A stretch of DNA of 64,000 nucleotides from Streptomyces xylophagus (GTDB taxonomy: Bacteria; Actinomycetota; Actinomycetes; Streptomycetales; Streptomycetaceae). Where the stretch lies: the NCBI RefSeq assembly GCF_000716435.1, contig NZ_JNWO01000028.1, forward strand, positions 33,272 to 97,271, in the 5' to 3' direction. Shown here piece after piece: positions 1 to 9,632 of this stretch. The notes beneath the pieces are model-generated. The model had not been told where the DNA came from and did no database searches. It was given only the letters and a program-made list of their open reading frames with translations. Position 1 is the first letter of the stretch, and each line of letters opens with the position of its first letter. Both the position numbers and the translations under genes were made by a program.

Positions 1-865
1 CCTTGGGAATGGTGACGCTCACCGAACCGGTGCCGTCGCCGGCGTAGTCCGGCGCCGAGCCGAAACGGTTCTGGTAGAACTGCCAGCCGAAATAGCCGAC
101 AGTGGCCAGGCCTCCGCCGAACACCATGACGACCACGAGGCAGGCACAGCCGGTGCGGCGCTTCTTCTCCTTGCCGCCTTTTCCTTTGCCGCCTTTGCCC
201 CGCCGGTCACCGCGTCCGGTCCGGTCCCCCGCCTCGTCGTCGGCGTCGTCATCGTCGTCGCCACCGCCCGCGAAGAACGCGTGTTCGCCCTGATCGGGGC
301 CCGGGTCCCAGTCGGTCTGCTCCGGCTCGGGTTCCGTACGGCGCTTGCTCGGCGGCTCCGGCGGCGGGAACGCGTCGGGCGTGCCGTAGAAATCGGGCTG
401 CTGGTCGCCATAGGCCGCGGCCTGCTGTCCGTACGGGTCGCCGGGGTCCGCGGCGTACGGAACATGGGCATGCGTGTGGGTGCCGTCCCAGCCGCCCTGC
501 TGGTACTGCTGCTGCTGATCGACGTACTGCTGATGACTCTGATCGGCGTACTGCTGCTGGTCCGCCCACTGCTGCTGGCCGGGGTACTGCTGGTCGGGGT
601 ACTGCTGCGGGTGGCCCTGCTCGTCGTAGACCTGGTACTGCTGCTGCGCCTGACCGTAATCGGCCTGCTGGCCATGGCCCCAGTCGCCGTACTGCTGCTG
701 CGGCTGCTGCGGCTGCTGCGGCTGTTCCGGATAGTGCTGCGGCTGGCCGCCGTAGGAGGACTGCTGGCCCATCTCGGCCTGCTGTCCTTCCCATCCGACG
801 TCCCCGAACAACGGGTCCTCCGGATGCCACGGTTCGGAGCCTGGGCCCCGGCCATACTCAGTCAT
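1..865 (-). CDS. mltG: Endolytic transglycosylase MltG, N-terminal part (cut by window edge)
   Basis: The reading frame starts at ATG 865 and runs off the left edge without a stop (288 codons visible). The product starts MTEYGRGPGSEPW. It then has a long Gln-rich, low-complexity cytoplasmic region with many QQ and QQQY runs (about residues 30-130), an acidic and then Lys/Arg/Gly-rich stretch, and one membrane segment at about residues 236-258 starting CACLVVVMVFGGG. The catalytic LysM/YceG domain would lie beyond the edge, so the name rests on this architecture and on its place directly after alaS-ruvX, where Streptomyces carries mltG. MltG cleaves nascent peptidoglycan strands at the membrane. 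The visible part ends just after the membrane segment. Confidence 0.75.
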   Translation of the reverse strand, partial: MTEYGRGPGSEPWHPEDPLFGDVGWEGQQAEMGQQSSYGGQPQHYPEQPQQPQQPQQQYGDWGHGQQADYGQAQQQYQVYDEQGHPQQYPDQQYPGQQQWADQQQYADQSHQQYVDQQQQYQQGGWDGTHTHAHVPYAADPGDPYGQQAAAYGDQQPDFYGTPDAFPPPEPPSKRRTEPEPEQTDWDPGPDQGEHAFFAGGGDDDDDADDEAGDRTGRGDRRGKGGKGKGGKEKKRRTGCACLVVVMVFGGGLATVGYFGWQFYQNRFGSAPDYAGDGTGSVSVTIPK

Positions 866-987
866 CGATCCCCTAGAGCCGCGAGGCGGCGGTCGCGGCG
901 CTTGCGGCTCCGGCTTCCGTACCGCCTCTTGCTGTGCCATGGCTGTTCGAACACCATCGCATCGCGCGGAACGTTACCGTATCGCGA

Positions 988-1452
988 TCAGATGACCACT
1001 TCGACGCCCTCGCCGGGTGGTTTACCTGACACCCGTTCGGATTCCAACGCCTGCTGGAGGATGATCACAGCGGCCGCCTGATCGATGACCGAGCGGCCCT
1101 TCTTGGACTTCACCCCCGAGGCGCGCAGTCCCTGACTGGCCGTCACCGTGGTCATCCGTTCGTCCAACAGTCTGACCGGTACCGGGGCGATGCCCTTGGC
1201 CAGCTCCTGGGCGAAGGCCCGGACCTTCACGGCGGCCGGTCCCTCGCCCCCCTTGAGGGAGCGAGGGAGACCGACGACGACTTCGATCGGTTCGTACTCC
1301 TCGACGAGTTGCCTCAACCGGCGGTGCGCCGCCGGGATGTCGCGGCCGGGGACCGTCTCGACGGGAGTGGCGAGGATTCCGTCGGGGTCGCACGAGGCGA
1401 CCCCGATCCGGGCGTCCCCGACGTCGATCGCGAGTCGGCGGCCTCTTCGCAT
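988..1452 (-). CDS. ruvX: Holliday junction resolvase-like / pre-16S rRNA nuclease RuvX (YqgF)
   Basis: 154 aa, usual length for the family. The N-terminus has LAIDVGDARIGVAS, the RNase H-fold first strand with the catalytic Asp. A second acidic strand (VVVGLPRSL) and the C-terminal DERMTT and IDQAAAVIIL segments follow in the usual order. The family matures the 5' end of 16S rRNA in E. coli and is structurally related to RuvC. The ATG start lies 15 nt after the alaS stop, so it is probably translated from the alaS mRNA, with mltG 122 nt further on. Confidence 0.93.
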   Translation of the reverse strand: MRRGRRLAIDVGDARIGVASCDPDGILATPVETVPGRDIPAAHRRLRQLVEEYEPIEVVVGLPRSLKGGEGPAAVKVRAFAQELAKGIAPVPVRLLDERMTTVTASQGLRASGVKSKKGRSVIDQAAAVIILQQALESERVSGKPPGEGVEVVI

Positions 1453-1467
1453 GTTCTCGACCGCTTC

Positions 1468-4140
1468 TTACTTGGCCGTGTCGGCGACGAGTCGCTCGAC
1501 GGCGTCGACGGCCTCGCCGACGGCGGCCGGGTTCTGGCCACCGCCCTGGGCCACGTCCGGCTTGCCGCCACCGCCGCCGCCGAGGGTCTTGGCGGCGGCG
1601 CGGACCAGGTCACCGGCCTTGAGGCCGCGCTCGCGGGCGGCTTCGTTGGTGGCGATGACCGTCAGCGGCTTGCCGTTGTTGACCGTGAACAGGGCGACTA
1701 CGGCGGCCCGTCCGCCCTGGATACGGCCGCGCACGTCGAGGACCAGCTTGCGCAGGTCGTCGGCGCTCGTGCCGTCCGGCACCTGGCCGGTGACGACGGC
1801 GATCCCGTGCACGTCCTTGGCGGACTCGACGAGACCGGCGGCGGCCTGCAGCACCTTCTCGGCGCGGAACTTCTCGATCTCCTTCTCGGCGTCCTTCAGC
1901 TTGCCGAGCATGGCGGAGACCTTCTCCGGAAGCTCCTCCGGACGGCCCTTGATCAGCTCCTGGAGCTGGGCGACGACCGTGTGCTCACGGGCGAGGAAGT
2001 TGTAGGCGTCGACACCGACGAGTGCTTCGATACGGCGCACCCCGGAGCCGATCGACGACTCGCCGAGCAGCTTGACCAGGCCGAGCTGGGAGGTGTTGTG
2101 GACGTGGGTGCCGCCGCACAGCTCCTTGGAGAAGTCGCCGATGGTCACGACGCGGACCCGCTCGCCGTACTTCTCGCCGAACTCGGCGATGGCGCCCTGC
2201 TTCTTGGCCTCGTCGAGGCTGAGGATCTCGGCGTGCACGTCCAGGTCGCGGGCGAGCACCTCGTTGATCTTCTGCTCGACGTCGGTCATCACGGCCGTGG
2301 GAACGGCGGACGGCGAACCGAAGTCGAAGCGGAAGCGGCCCGGCTGGTTCTCGGAACCGGCCTGCGCGGCCGTCGGACCGAGCGCGTCCCGCAGCGCCTG
2401 GTGGGTGAGGTGCGTGGCCGAGTGGGCGCGGGCGATGGCGGTACGGCGGCGGATGTCGATCGCGGCCTCGGCCTTGGCGCCGACGGTGACCTCGCCGAAC
2501 TGGACGACGCCCTTGTGGACGTAGACACCCGGGACCGGCTTCTGGCAGTCGCGGATCTCGATCACGGCACCGGACTCGACCTTGATCCGGCCGGTGTCGC
2601 CGATCTGGCCGCCGCCCTCGGCGTAGAAGGGCGTGCGGTCGAGGACGATCTCGACCTCGTCGCCCTCGGTCGCGGCCGGGGAGGAGACGCCGTCGACGAG
2701 GATGCCGACGATCGTGGACTCGCCCTGGGTGTCGGAGTAGCCGATGAAGTCGGTCTCGCCGGCCTTGTCGGCGATCTCGCGGTAGGCGCCGACACCGGCG
2801 TGACCGGTCTTCTTGGCCTGGGCGTCGGCCTTGGCCTGGTCGCGCTGCTGCTTCATCAGGCGCCGGAAACCGTCCTCGTCCACGGAAAGGCCCTGTTCGG
2901 CGGCCATTTCGAGGGTGAGGTCGATCGGGAAGCCCCAGGTGTCGTGGAGCAGGAACGCCTTGTCGCCGGCGAGGACCTTGCCGCCGGACTCCTTGGTGTC
3001 GGAGATGGCCGTGTCGAGGATGTTGGTGCCGGCCTTCAGCGTCTTGACGAAGGCGGCCTCCTCGGCGAGGGCGACGGTCTCGATCCGCTGGCGGTCGGTG
3101 ACCAGCTCGGGGTACTGCTGGCCCATCATCGCGATGACCGTGTCGATGAGGTCCTTGACGACCAGGCCGGTGGCGCCGAGCAGTCGCATGTTGCGGATGG
3201 CGCGGCGCATGATGCGGCGCAGGACGTAACCGCGGCCCTCGTTGCCGGGGGTCACGCCGTCGCCGATGAGCATCACGGACGTGCGCATGTGGTCGGTGAC
3301 CACGCGCAGGGAGACATCGGACTCGTGGGAGTGGCCGTACTCGACGCCGGTCAGCTCGGTGGCCTTCTTGATGACGGCCATGGAGGTGTCGATCTCGTAC
3401 ATGTTCTGCACGCCCTGCAGGATCATCGCGAGGCGTTCCAGGCCGAGGCCCGTGTCGATGTTCTTGCTGGGCAGCTCGCCGAGGATCTCGAAGTCCTCCT
3501 TGCCGATGCCCTCGCCGCGCTCGTACTGCATGAAGACCAGGTTCCAGATCTCCACGTACCGCTCGTCGTTGACGGCCGGGCCACCCTCGACGCCGAACTC
3601 GGGGCCGCGGTCGTAGTTGATCTCGGAGCACGGGCCGCAGGGTCCGGGGACGCCCATCGACCAGTAGTTGTCCTTCTTGCCGAGGCGCTGGATGCGCTCG
3701 GCCGGGACGCCGATCTTGTCGCGCCAGATGGTCTCGGCCTCGTCGTCGTCGAGGTAGACCGTGATCCACAGACGCTCGGGGTCGAGGCCGTAACCACCCT
3801 TGTCCTGGGGCGAGGTCAGCAGCTCCCAGGCGTAGGTGATCGCGCCTTCCTTGAAGTAGTCGCCGAAGGAGAAGTTGCCGCACATCTGGAAGAACGTGCC
3901 GTGGCGGGTGGTCTTGCCGACCTCTTCGATGTCGGGTGTGCGCACGCACTTCTGCACGCTGGTGGCGCGCGGCCACGGCGGCTTGACCTCGCCGAGGAAG
4001 TACGGCTTGAACGGGACCATGCCGGCGGGGACCAGGAGCAGAGTCGGGTCGTCCGCGATGAGCGACGCCGAGGGGACAACGGTGTGGCCGCGCTCCTCGT
4101 AGAAGCTCAGCCAGCGGCGGCGGATTTCAGCCGACTCCAT
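1468..4140 (-). CDS. alaS: Alanyl-tRNA synthetase
   Basis: 890 aa, full length. The class II catalytic core opens with [20 protein letters not shown] and continues with the ATP/alanine site ([20 protein letters not shown]). The editing domain keeps the zinc-binding HSATH (about residue 575) and CGGTHV (about 676) motifs, so hydrolysis of mischarged Ser/Gly-tRNA(Ala) should be intact. The C-terminus ends with the Gly-rich [15 protein letters not shown] of the C-Ala domain. The ATG shares its first base with the stop of the DUF6167 gene (TGATG), which indicates translational coupling. No T-box-like leader was seen. Confidence 0.98.
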   Translation of the reverse strand: MESAEIRRRWLSFYEERGHTVVPSASLIADDPTLLLVPAGMVPFKPYFLGEVKPPWPRATSVQKCVRTPDIEEVGKTTRHGTFFQMCGNFSFGDYFKEGAITYAWELLTSPQDKGGYGLDPERLWITVYLDDDEAETIWRDKIGVPAERIQRLGKKDNYWSMGVPGPCGPCSEINYDRGPEFGVEGGPAVNDERYVEIWNLVFMQYERGEGIGKEDFEILGELPSKNIDTGLGLERLAMILQGVQNMYEIDTSMAVIKKATELTGVEYGHSHESDVSLRVVTDHMRTSVMLIGDGVTPGNEGRGYVLRRIMRRAIRNMRLLGATGLVVKDLIDTVIAMMGQQYPELVTDRQRIETVALAEEAAFVKTLKAGTNILDTAISDTKESGGKVLAGDKAFLLHDTWGFPIDLTLEMAAEQGLSVDEDGFRRLMKQQRDQAKADAQAKKTGHAGVGAYREIADKAGETDFIGYSDTQGESTIVGILVDGVSSPAATEGDEVEIVLDRTPFYAEGGGQIGDTGRIKVESGAVIEIRDCQKPVPGVYVHKGVVQFGEVTVGAKAEAAIDIRRRTAIARAHSATHLTHQALRDALGPTAAQAGSENQPGRFRFDFGSPSAVPTAVMTDVEQKINEVLARDLDVHAEILSLDEAKKQGAIAEFGEKYGERVRVVTIGDFSKELCGGTHVHNTSQLGLVKLLGESSIGSGVRRIEALVGVDAYNFLAREHTVVAQLQELIKGRPEELPEKVSAMLGKLKDAEKEIEKFRAEKVLQAAAGLVESAKDVHGIAVVTGQVPDGTSADDLRKLVLDVRGRIQGGRAAVVALFTVNNGKPLTVIATNEAARERGLKAGDLVRAAAKTLGGGGGGKPDVAQGGGQNPAAVGEAVDAVERLVADTAK

Positions 4141-4499
4141 CAGTGGTCCTCATTCCGGTTGTACGAGTACGTCGTCCTGTCGTTTCTTTCGACGGACATA
4201 GGGGTGTTGCGGTTCTCGATGGCGATGTGGTGCCTGGCGGCGGGGAGTTCGGGGTCGACCGGGGCGTTGATCCCCAGGGCGTCGCCGAGTTCGGCCTCCC
4301 GCTGGGCCATGCCCGCGCGGACGTCGAGCGCGAAGCCCACGGCGCTGTCCTTGAGCCGGTGGCCCGCTTCGAGCGCCTTGTTGGCCGCGGAGACGGCGAG
4401 GTGCTCGGGGGTCAGCTGCTTCAGCTTGCGATTGACCTTGGTGGTCGCCCAGACACCGGCGGCTACGCCCGTGCCGAACCAGAACGTACGGCGGAACAT
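4140..4499 (-). CDS. DUF6167-type small membrane-associated protein
   Basis: 119 aa. The N-terminus [20 protein letters not shown] resembles one short membrane-inserting helix. A charged helical region and a polar tail ending RNEDH follow. The arrangement resembles the DUF6167 proteins that sit beside alaS in Streptomyces (recalled, not searched). The function is unknown. It lies between a DUF948 protein (7 nt away) and alaS (1-nt overlap), so all three are probably on one transcript. Confidence 0.7.
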   Translation of the reverse strand: MFRRTFWFGTGVAAGVWATTKVNRKLKQLTPEHLAVSAANKALEAGHRLKDSAVGFALDVRAGMAQREAELGDALGINAPVDPELPAARHHIAIENRNTPMSVERNDRTTYSYNRNEDH

Positions 4500-4506
4500 G
4501 GCTCGG

Positions 4507-4947
4507 TCAGTCCTTCTTCCGGGTGCGCTTGACCCGCCGCGCGGCCGGGACCGTACGGCCCACGATCACGGTACGGCGGGACGCCTTGGCGGGCGCTTCC
4601 TCGCGGCGGCCGCCCAGGGCCCGGCGGACGCCGTAGCCGAAGGCCGCGACCTTGACGAGGGGGCCGCCGAAGGTGGAGGCGACGGTGGTCGACAGAGCGG
4701 AGGCGTTCGACGTGACCTCCTGGACGTCGGTGGCGATCGCGTCGACCCGGTCGATCTGGGTCTGCGCGGAGCGCACCGCCGAGGAGGCGTCCGCCAGCAG
4801 TGGGACGGCCTGGTCGGTCACGTCCGCGACGAGCTTGGTGGTCGCCTTGAGCGTCTGGGCCAGCCTCACGAGTGCGACAGCGAGGAAGGAGACCAGGATC
4901 GCCCAGAAGACGGCCACCAGAATCCCGGCCACCTCTCCACCGGACAC
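4507..4947 (-). CDS. DUF948 domain-containing membrane protein
   Basis: 146 aa from a GTG start (MSGGEVAGILVAVFW). One N-terminal membrane helix (AGILVAVFWAILVSFLAVAL, residues about 7-26) is followed by a coiled-coil-like region with regular hydrophobic spacing (QTQIDRVDAIATDVQEV). The C-terminal tail is strongly basic (RRVKRTRKKD). The helix plus coiled coil with variable basic tail is typical of DUF948. No enzymatic motif is present. It is the first gene of the alaS transcription unit; its promoter should lie in 4948-5068, a region shared with the divergent ATPase gene. Confidence 0.75.
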   Translation of the reverse strand: MSGGEVAGILVAVFWAILVSFLAVALVRLAQTLKATTKLVADVTDQAVPLLADASSAVRSAQTQIDRVDAIATDVQEVTSNASALSTTVASTFGGPLVKVAAFGYGVRRALGGRREEAPAKASRRTVIVGRTVPAARRVKRTRKKD

Positions 4948-5068
4948 CTGACACCCGCTCTCATGAACACCTGCAGATAACTGGTCCCGAGCCTATCGCG
5001 CCGGGGGTGGCGGTCCGTACCGCATTACCGCCCCGCGCGCGGTGGAGTTGAGCGAAGCGATTGTACGG

Positions 5069-5085
5069 ACTGAATACGGTTCAGT
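5069..5085. promoter_or_regulatory. Inverted repeat upstream of the STAND ATPase gene
   Basis: Perfect 6-bp arms ACTGAA and TTCAGT with a 5-bp spacer (TACGG), ending 14 nt before the ATG at 5100 and inside the divergent intergenic region. The position suits an operator covering the promoter of the plus-strand gene. No regulator gene adjoins it. Confidence 0.4.
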
Positions 5086-5099
5086 ACGCTCCGTGTTCC

Positions 5100-7268
5100 A
5101 TGCGAGCTTCCCCTGGCGGCGGCGCCACCGCGGACGGCAATCTGCCCCTCGAACCCGACCGGTTCGTGGGCCGCTCGGCCGAACTGACCGAGCTGGCACG
5201 GGCGCTCGACGACTCGCGTCTGGTCACGGTGACCGGCCCCGGCGGGGTCGGCAAGTCGCGGCTCGCGGCCCGTGCGGCGGCCCTGTCCGCGCCCCCGGAC
5301 GGGGTGTGGCGGGTGGAGCTGGCGCCGGTGCGCGACCCGGAACTCGTGGACTTCACCGTCGTAGAGACGCTGGGGCTGACGGATCACACCACGCGGTTGC
5401 CGCGTGAGGCGCTGCTCGCGCATCTGGCGGAGCGTCAACTCCTGTTGGTGCTGGACGGGTTCGAGCATCTGGTGGAGGTGTGTGCCTCACTGGTGGCCGA
5501 GTTGCTGCGGCGGGTGCCGGGGCTGCGGGTGCTCGCGGTGGGGCGGCGGCCGTTGGAGCTGGCGGGCGAACGGGTGGTGGCGCTGGCGCCGTTGGGCGAG
5601 GACGAGGCGGTGGAGCTGTTCGCCGACCGGGCCGCGCAGCAGGGGGTGGTCCTCGAAGACGATCCGGACGTACGGGAGTTGTGCCAACGGCTGGACGGGA
5701 TTCCGCTCGCCGTCGAGTTGGCAGCGGGGCGGCTGCGGGCCTTGTCCCCTACGGAGTTGCTGGCGCGGTTCGACGACCGGTTCCAGCTGCTGGCGGGCGG
5801 GCGCAGGGACGCGCTGCCCCGGCATCAGACGCTGCGGACGGCGATCGGCTGGAGCCATGAGCTGTGCACGCCCGAGGAACGGCTGCTGTGGGCACGGCTG
5901 TCGGTGTTCGCCGGGCGCTTCGACCTGGAGGCCGCCGAGTACGTGTGCGGCGGCGACGGACTGCCCTCGGACGACGTCCTCGACGTGCTGTCCGAGCTGC
6001 TCGCGCAGTCCGTGGTCGTCCGCGAGGAGTCGGCGACGGGCGTGCGGTACCGGATGCTCGACACGATCCGGGCCTACGGCGCCGACTGGCTGGAGGCGAC
6101 CGGGGACGCGGCGCGGCTGCGGCGGCGACACCGTGACTGGTATCTGGGGCTTGCCACTTGGTGCGAGCTGGACTGGTTCTCGCCGCGCCAGCGCGAGGTC
6201 GCCGCGCGGGTCGAGGCGGAGCTGCCGAATCTGCGCGGCGCCCTGGAGTACTGCCTGACCGAGCCGGACGAGACGCATCTGGGCCAGTATTTGGCGGGCT
6301 CCCTGTGGTTCTACTGGGCGGGCTGCGGGCGGCTCTCGGAGGGCCGGCACTGGCTGGAGCAGGCCGTCCAACTCGACGCGGAGAACACTGCCAACGACCA
6401 GTCACGGCTGAAGGCCCTGTGGGTGCTGGGCTATGTGGCGATCCTCCAGGGCGACACCGTGCCCGCGCTGGCCGCGCTCCAGGAGTGCCGGGAGGAGGCG
6501 GCCGAGGCCGCGAACCCCACGGCGGTCGCGTACGCCGAACACCGCACCGGCTGCCTGGCGTTGGTCACGGACGACATGCCGCGCGCGGAGACACTGCTGC
6601 GCTCCGCGCTCGACCGCTATCAGCAGATCGGCGAGCTCAACAGCAATGTCCTGATGGGCCAGGTCGAGCTGGCGATGACGCGGGCGTTCCAGGGCGATCT
6701 GGCGGACGCGGTGAAGCTGTGCGAGGACGTCCGGCGGGTGTGCGAGGACCACGGCGAGCGGTGGACCCGGGCGTACGCGCTGTACGTCCTGGCCTATGTC
6801 GCCTGGAGCGAGGGCGAACTCCCGCACGCGCGCGACCTGTTGGCGGACTGCCTGGGCAGCGCGCACGGCTTCCGCGATCTGCTCGGCTCGGTGCTGGCGG
6901 TCGAGCTGCTGGCCCTGGTCACGGTGGCGGAGGGCGATGCCGCCGAGGCCGCGCTGTTGCAGGGCGCGGCGGGCGGGATGTGGCCGTCGGTGGGGCTGCC
7001 GCTGTTCGGGTCGGCGTACTACAACGCGCCGCACGAGCTGTGCGAGGCGATGGCCCGGGAGCGGCTGGGCGACGAGCGGTACGAGGAGTGCGTACGGGAG
7101 GGCGCGCGGCTGGGCCGGGAGGCGGCCGTGGCACGGGCGTTGGGGCAGTCGCGGTCGCTCGACGCGGTGCCGGTGCCGCGCGGCCCGGTGCGGCACGGGG
7201 CGGTCCGCGTGGACATGCGAAAGCCCGCCGCCTCGCCCACCCGGAAGGGCGGGGAGACGGCGGGCTGA
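5100..7268 (+). CDS. STAND-class (NB-ARC/AfsR-like) ATP-binding protein with helical repeat C-terminus
   Basis: 722 aa from ATG 5100 (a TTG at 5061 would add 13 residues; I prefer the ATG). Residues 46-53 are a clear Walker A (GPGGVGKS). A Walker B-like LLLVLDGFEHL and the GIPLAVELAAGRLRAL motif (GxP of STAND ATPases) follow. The rest is Ala/Leu/Glu-rich with paired helices like a TPR solenoid. This is the ATPase-plus-repeat body of AfsR/SARP and LALR LuxR regulators, but with neither an N-terminal SARP/BTAD domain nor a C-terminal HTH. It therefore cannot bind DNA by those means and more likely acts through protein partners. The 3' end of the gene forms the terminator shared with rpsD. Confidence 0.8.
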   Translation: MRASPGGGATADGNLPLEPDRFVGRSAELTELARALDDSRLVTVTGPGGVGKSRLAARAAALSAPPDGVWRVELAPVRDPELVDFTVVETLGLTDHTTRLPREALLAHLAERQLLLVLDGFEHLVEVCASLVAELLRRVPGLRVLAVGRRPLELAGERVVALAPLGEDEAVELFADRAAQQGVVLEDDPDVRELCQRLDGIPLAVELAAGRLRALSPTELLARFDDRFQLLAGGRRDALPRHQTLRTAIGWSHELCTPEERLLWARLSVFAGRFDLEAAEYVCGGDGLPSDDVLDVLSELLAQSVVVREESATGVRYRMLDTIRAYGADWLEATGDAARLRRRHRDWYLGLATWCELDWFSPRQREVAARVEAELPNLRGALEYCLTEPDETHLGQYLAGSLWFYWAGCGRLSEGRHWLEQAVQLDAENTANDQSRLKALWVLGYVAILQGDTVPALAALQECREEAAEAANPTAVAYAEHRTGCLALVTDDMPRAETLLRSALDRYQQIGELNSNVLMGQVELAMTRAFQGDLADAVKLCEDVRRVCEDHGERWTRAYALYVLAYVAWSEGELPHARDLLADCLGSAHGFRDLLGSVLAVELLALVTVAEGDAAEAALLQGAAGGMWPSVGLPLFGSAYYNAPHELCEAMARERLGDERYEECVREGARLGREAAVARALGQSRSLDAVPVPRGPVRHGAVRVDMRKPAASPTRKGGETAG
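7222..7266. terminator. Bidirectional terminator between the ATPase gene and rpsD
   Basis: Outer arms AGCCCGCCG (7222-7230) and CGGCGGGCT (7258-7266) pair perfectly; an inner CCTCGCCC/GGGCGGGG stem extends them. It lies inside the last codons of the plus-strand gene and 33 nt beyond the rpsD stop. Read on the minus strand it is followed by TTTC, so it can serve both convergent transcripts. Confidence 0.7.
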
Positions 7269-7298
7269 CGGAGAGGTGGTGCTACGTCCGTGAGGTGA

Positions 7299-7913
7299 TC
7301 AGCGGGCGTAGTACTCGACGACGAGCTGCTCGTCGCAGATCACCGGGATCTCCTTGCGGTTCGGCTCGCGGTCCAGGCGGAACGCCAGGGCGCCGAGGTT
7401 CACCTGGAGGTAGCGCGGGGTCTCGCCGTCGGGGGCGAAGCCACCGGCGCGGGAGACCTCGAACAGGGTCTTGCTGCGGCTGCGCTCGCGGACCATGACG
7501 ACATCGTCGGGCTTGACGCGGAAGGACGGCTTGTCGACCTTGCCGCCGTTGACCTCGATGTGGCCGTGGACGACCATCTGGCGGGCCTGGTAGATCGTGC
7601 GGGCGATGCCCGAACGAAGGACCAGCGCGTCGAGACGACGCTCCAGCTCGATGATCAGGGCCTCACCGGTCTTGCCCTGGACCTTGGAGGCACGCTCGTA
7701 GGCGCGGACGAGCTGGCGCTCGGACACGTCGTACTGCGCGCGCAGACGCTGCTTCTCCAGCAGACGGACCTTGTAGTCCGAGTTCTGCTTGCGGCCACGA
7801 CCGTGCTCACCCGGCGGGTAGGGACGGGCCTCGAAGTACTTGACGGCCTTCGGGGTCAGCGCGATGCCGAGGGCACGCGACTTCTTGACCTTGGGGCGGG
7901 ACTGATTCGCCAC
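7299..7913 (-). CDS. rpsD: 30S ribosomal protein S4
   Basis: 204 aa, [20 protein letters not shown]. The S4 RNA-binding domain ([35 protein letters not shown], about residues 91-125) is intact, and the C-terminal [14 protein letters not shown] is typical. It lacks the Cys4 zinc knuckle, as in Streptomyces and other C-minus S4 proteins. S4 nucleates 30S assembly and in many bacteria represses its own operon. Here it is a stand-alone gene, separate from the alpha operon, with a 300-nt structured leader that could hold an S4 site. Confidence 0.98.
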   Translation of the reverse strand: MANQSRPKVKKSRALGIALTPKAVKYFEARPYPPGEHGRGRKQNSDYKVRLLEKQRLRAQYDVSERQLVRAYERASKVQGKTGEALIIELERRLDALVLRSGIARTIYQARQMVVHGHIEVNGGKVDKPSFRVKPDDVVMVRERSRSKTLFEVSRAGGFAPDGETPRYLQVNLGALAFRLDREPNRKEIPVICDEQLVVEYYAR

Positions 7914-8221
7914 GATGTCTCTTTCCTGGTTATCGGCTTGTCAGGGTCGTGAGAGAGGTCGCATCCGCAGCCGGGGGAAACCCGCCGGGGCCCTTGCGGG
8001 ACCTGGTGGGCAGCCGCTCCCCTGATCTGGGCACATACGTGCAGCACGCGAGTGGCCCACCGACCGGTCCCGTCCTGCGACGGGTGGTGATGGGCTGCCC
8101 GCGACACCATTCGAACGGTGCGCGACGCTCTTGGAGCCGGTCCGAGGACTGGGTCCTTTGACTGGCTCCGGCTGACCGTCCCGTTCTGACCGCACGGGAC
8201 ACAGCGCTTCGAGGGATTCTA
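7914..8221 (-). promoter_or_regulatory. Structured 5' region of rpsD with candidate -10 box
   Basis: A 316-nt gene-free stretch between rarA and rpsD. Minus-strand TAGAAT at 8221-8216 is a good -10 hexamer, giving a leader of about 290 nt. Complementary segments: GGAGCC/GGCTCC (8133-8138/8164-8169) around AGGAC/GTCCT (8145-8149/8153-8157); GGGCAGCC/GGCTGCCC (8008-8015/8093-8100) enclosing the perfect hairpin CCCGTC-ctgc-GACGGG (8069-8084). No open reading frame in it looks coding. I infer a candidate S4-autoregulated leader; it matches no riboswitch I recognise. Confidence 0.4.
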
Positions 8222-8229
8222 CAGGGTGC

Positions 8230-9591
8230 TCAGGACCGCTTACGACCAAGGTGTTTCCGGGTCCACTCCACGGCGTCCGCGTACCGCGCCTCCGCTCCGT
8301 GGCGGGTGGGCTCGTAGTACTCGCGGTCCTTCAGCTCCTCCGGGGCGTACTGCTGCTCGGCGATGCCCTCGGGCAGGTCGTGCGGGTACACGTACCCCTG
8401 GGCATGCCCGAGCTTGGCCGCGCCCTTGTAGTGCCCGTCCCGCAGATGCATCGGCACCGGGCCCGCATGCCCCTTGCGTACGTCCTCCATGGCGGCGCCG
8501 ATCGCCATGGTCGCCGCGTTCGACTTGGGTGCCAGGGCGAGCGCGATGGTGGCGTGGCTGAGGGTGAGCGCGGCCTCCGGGAAGCCGATCATCGCTACGG
8601 CCTGGGCGGCGGCGACCGCGATCGGCAGCGCGTTCGGATCGGCCAGGCCGATGTCCTCGCTGGCGGAGATCATCAGGCGGCGGGCGATGAAACGGGGGTC
8701 CTCGCCGGCCTCGATCATGCGGGCGAGGTAGTGCAGGGCCGCGTCGACGTCGGAGCCGCGGATGGATTTGATGAGGGCGCTGGCCACGTCGTAGTGCTGG
8801 TCGCCGTCGCGGTCGTAGGTCACCGCCGCGCGGTCGACGGTCTCCTCCAGGGTCTGGAGGGTGATGGCCGGCTCGCCCTTGTCGAGGGCGGCACCGGCGG
8901 CGGCCTCCAGGGCGGTGAGCGCGCGGCGGGCGTCGCCGCCGGCGATGCGCAGCAGGTGGTTCTCGCTGTCCTCGGGGAGGGTGACCGCGTCCTTGAGGCC
9001 GCGCTCGTCGGACAGTGCCCGGCGGAGCAGGGCGCGCAGGTCGTCGTCCGTGAGGGGTTCGAGGGTGAGGAGGAGGGAGCGGGACAGGAGCGGGGAGATC
9101 ACCGAGAAGTACGGGTTCTCCGTGGTCGCCGCGATCAGGGTGATCCAGCGGTTCTCGACGGCCGGGAGCAGGGAGTCCTGCTGGGCCTTGCTGAAGCGGT
9201 GGATCTCGTCGAGGAAGAGGACGGTCTCCTTGCCGAAGCCCCCGGTAGCCCGGCGGGCGCCGTCGATGACCGCGCGGACCTCCTTGACGCCTGCGGTGAT
9301 CGCGGACAGCTCCACGAACCGCTTGTTGGTCGCCTTGGAGACGACGTACGCGAGGGTCGTCTTGCCGGTGCCGGGCGGGCCCCAGAGGATCACCGAGGAC
9401 GGTCCGGCGGGGCCGCCCGCGCCCTCGCCGACCAGTCGGCGCAGGGGTGAACCCGGCTTCAGCAGGTGCTGCTGGCCCACGACCTCGTCGAGGGTGCGCG
9501 GGCGCATCCGTACCGCCAGGGGACTGCTGGACGGGTCCGTCTCCTGGCGTGCTTCGGCTGCGGCGGTGAAAAGGTCGGGCTCCACGTCCAA
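8230..9591 (-). CDS. rarA: Replication-associated recombination protein A (RarA/MgsA), AAA+ ATPase
   Basis: 453 aa. Family start [16 protein letters not shown], Walker [10 protein letters not shown] (about residues 71-79), Walker [17 protein letters not shown], sensor 1 [10 protein letters not shown], and the C-terminal MgsA domain ([39 protein letters not shown]). RarA is a clamp-loader-like ATPase acting at stalled replication forks. The stop is close to the putative rpsD promoter, so rpsD could also receive read-through. Confidence 0.95.
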   Translation of the reverse strand: MDVEPDLFTAAAEARQETDPSSSPLAVRMRPRTLDEVVGQQHLLKPGSPLRRLVGEGAGGPAGPSSVILWGPPGTGKTTLAYVVSKATNKRFVELSAITAGVKEVRAVIDGARRATGGFGKETVLFLDEIHRFSKAQQDSLLPAVENRWITLIAATTENPYFSVISPLLSRSLLLTLEPLTDDDLRALLRRALSDERGLKDAVTLPEDSENHLLRIAGGDARRALTALEAAAGAALDKGEPAITLQTLEETVDRAAVTYDRDGDQHYDVASALIKSIRGSDVDAALHYLARMIEAGEDPRFIARRLMISASEDIGLADPNALPIAVAAAQAVAMIGFPEAALTLSHATIALALAPKSNAATMAIGAAMEDVRKGHAGPVPMHLRDGHYKGAAKLGHAQGYVYPHDLPEGIAEQQYAPEELKDREYYEPTRHGAEARYADAVEWTRKHLGRKRS

Positions 9592-9632
9592 AACCCTATG
9601 TCACCGCACTGACAATGCGGTCTGGCCCGGAG

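Noticed and set aside
281..1081. Leu/Val-rich plus-strand frame resembling a membrane protein
   Set aside because: Its hydrophobic runs arise from reading the Gln codon repeats of mltG on the other strand.
1309..4980. A 1223-codon plus-strand open frame opposite alaS
   Set aside because: It is the antisense shadow of alaS and neighbours, kept open by high GC; composition is Val/Leu/Gly/Asp-biased with no motifs, while the minus strand encodes a complete AlaS.
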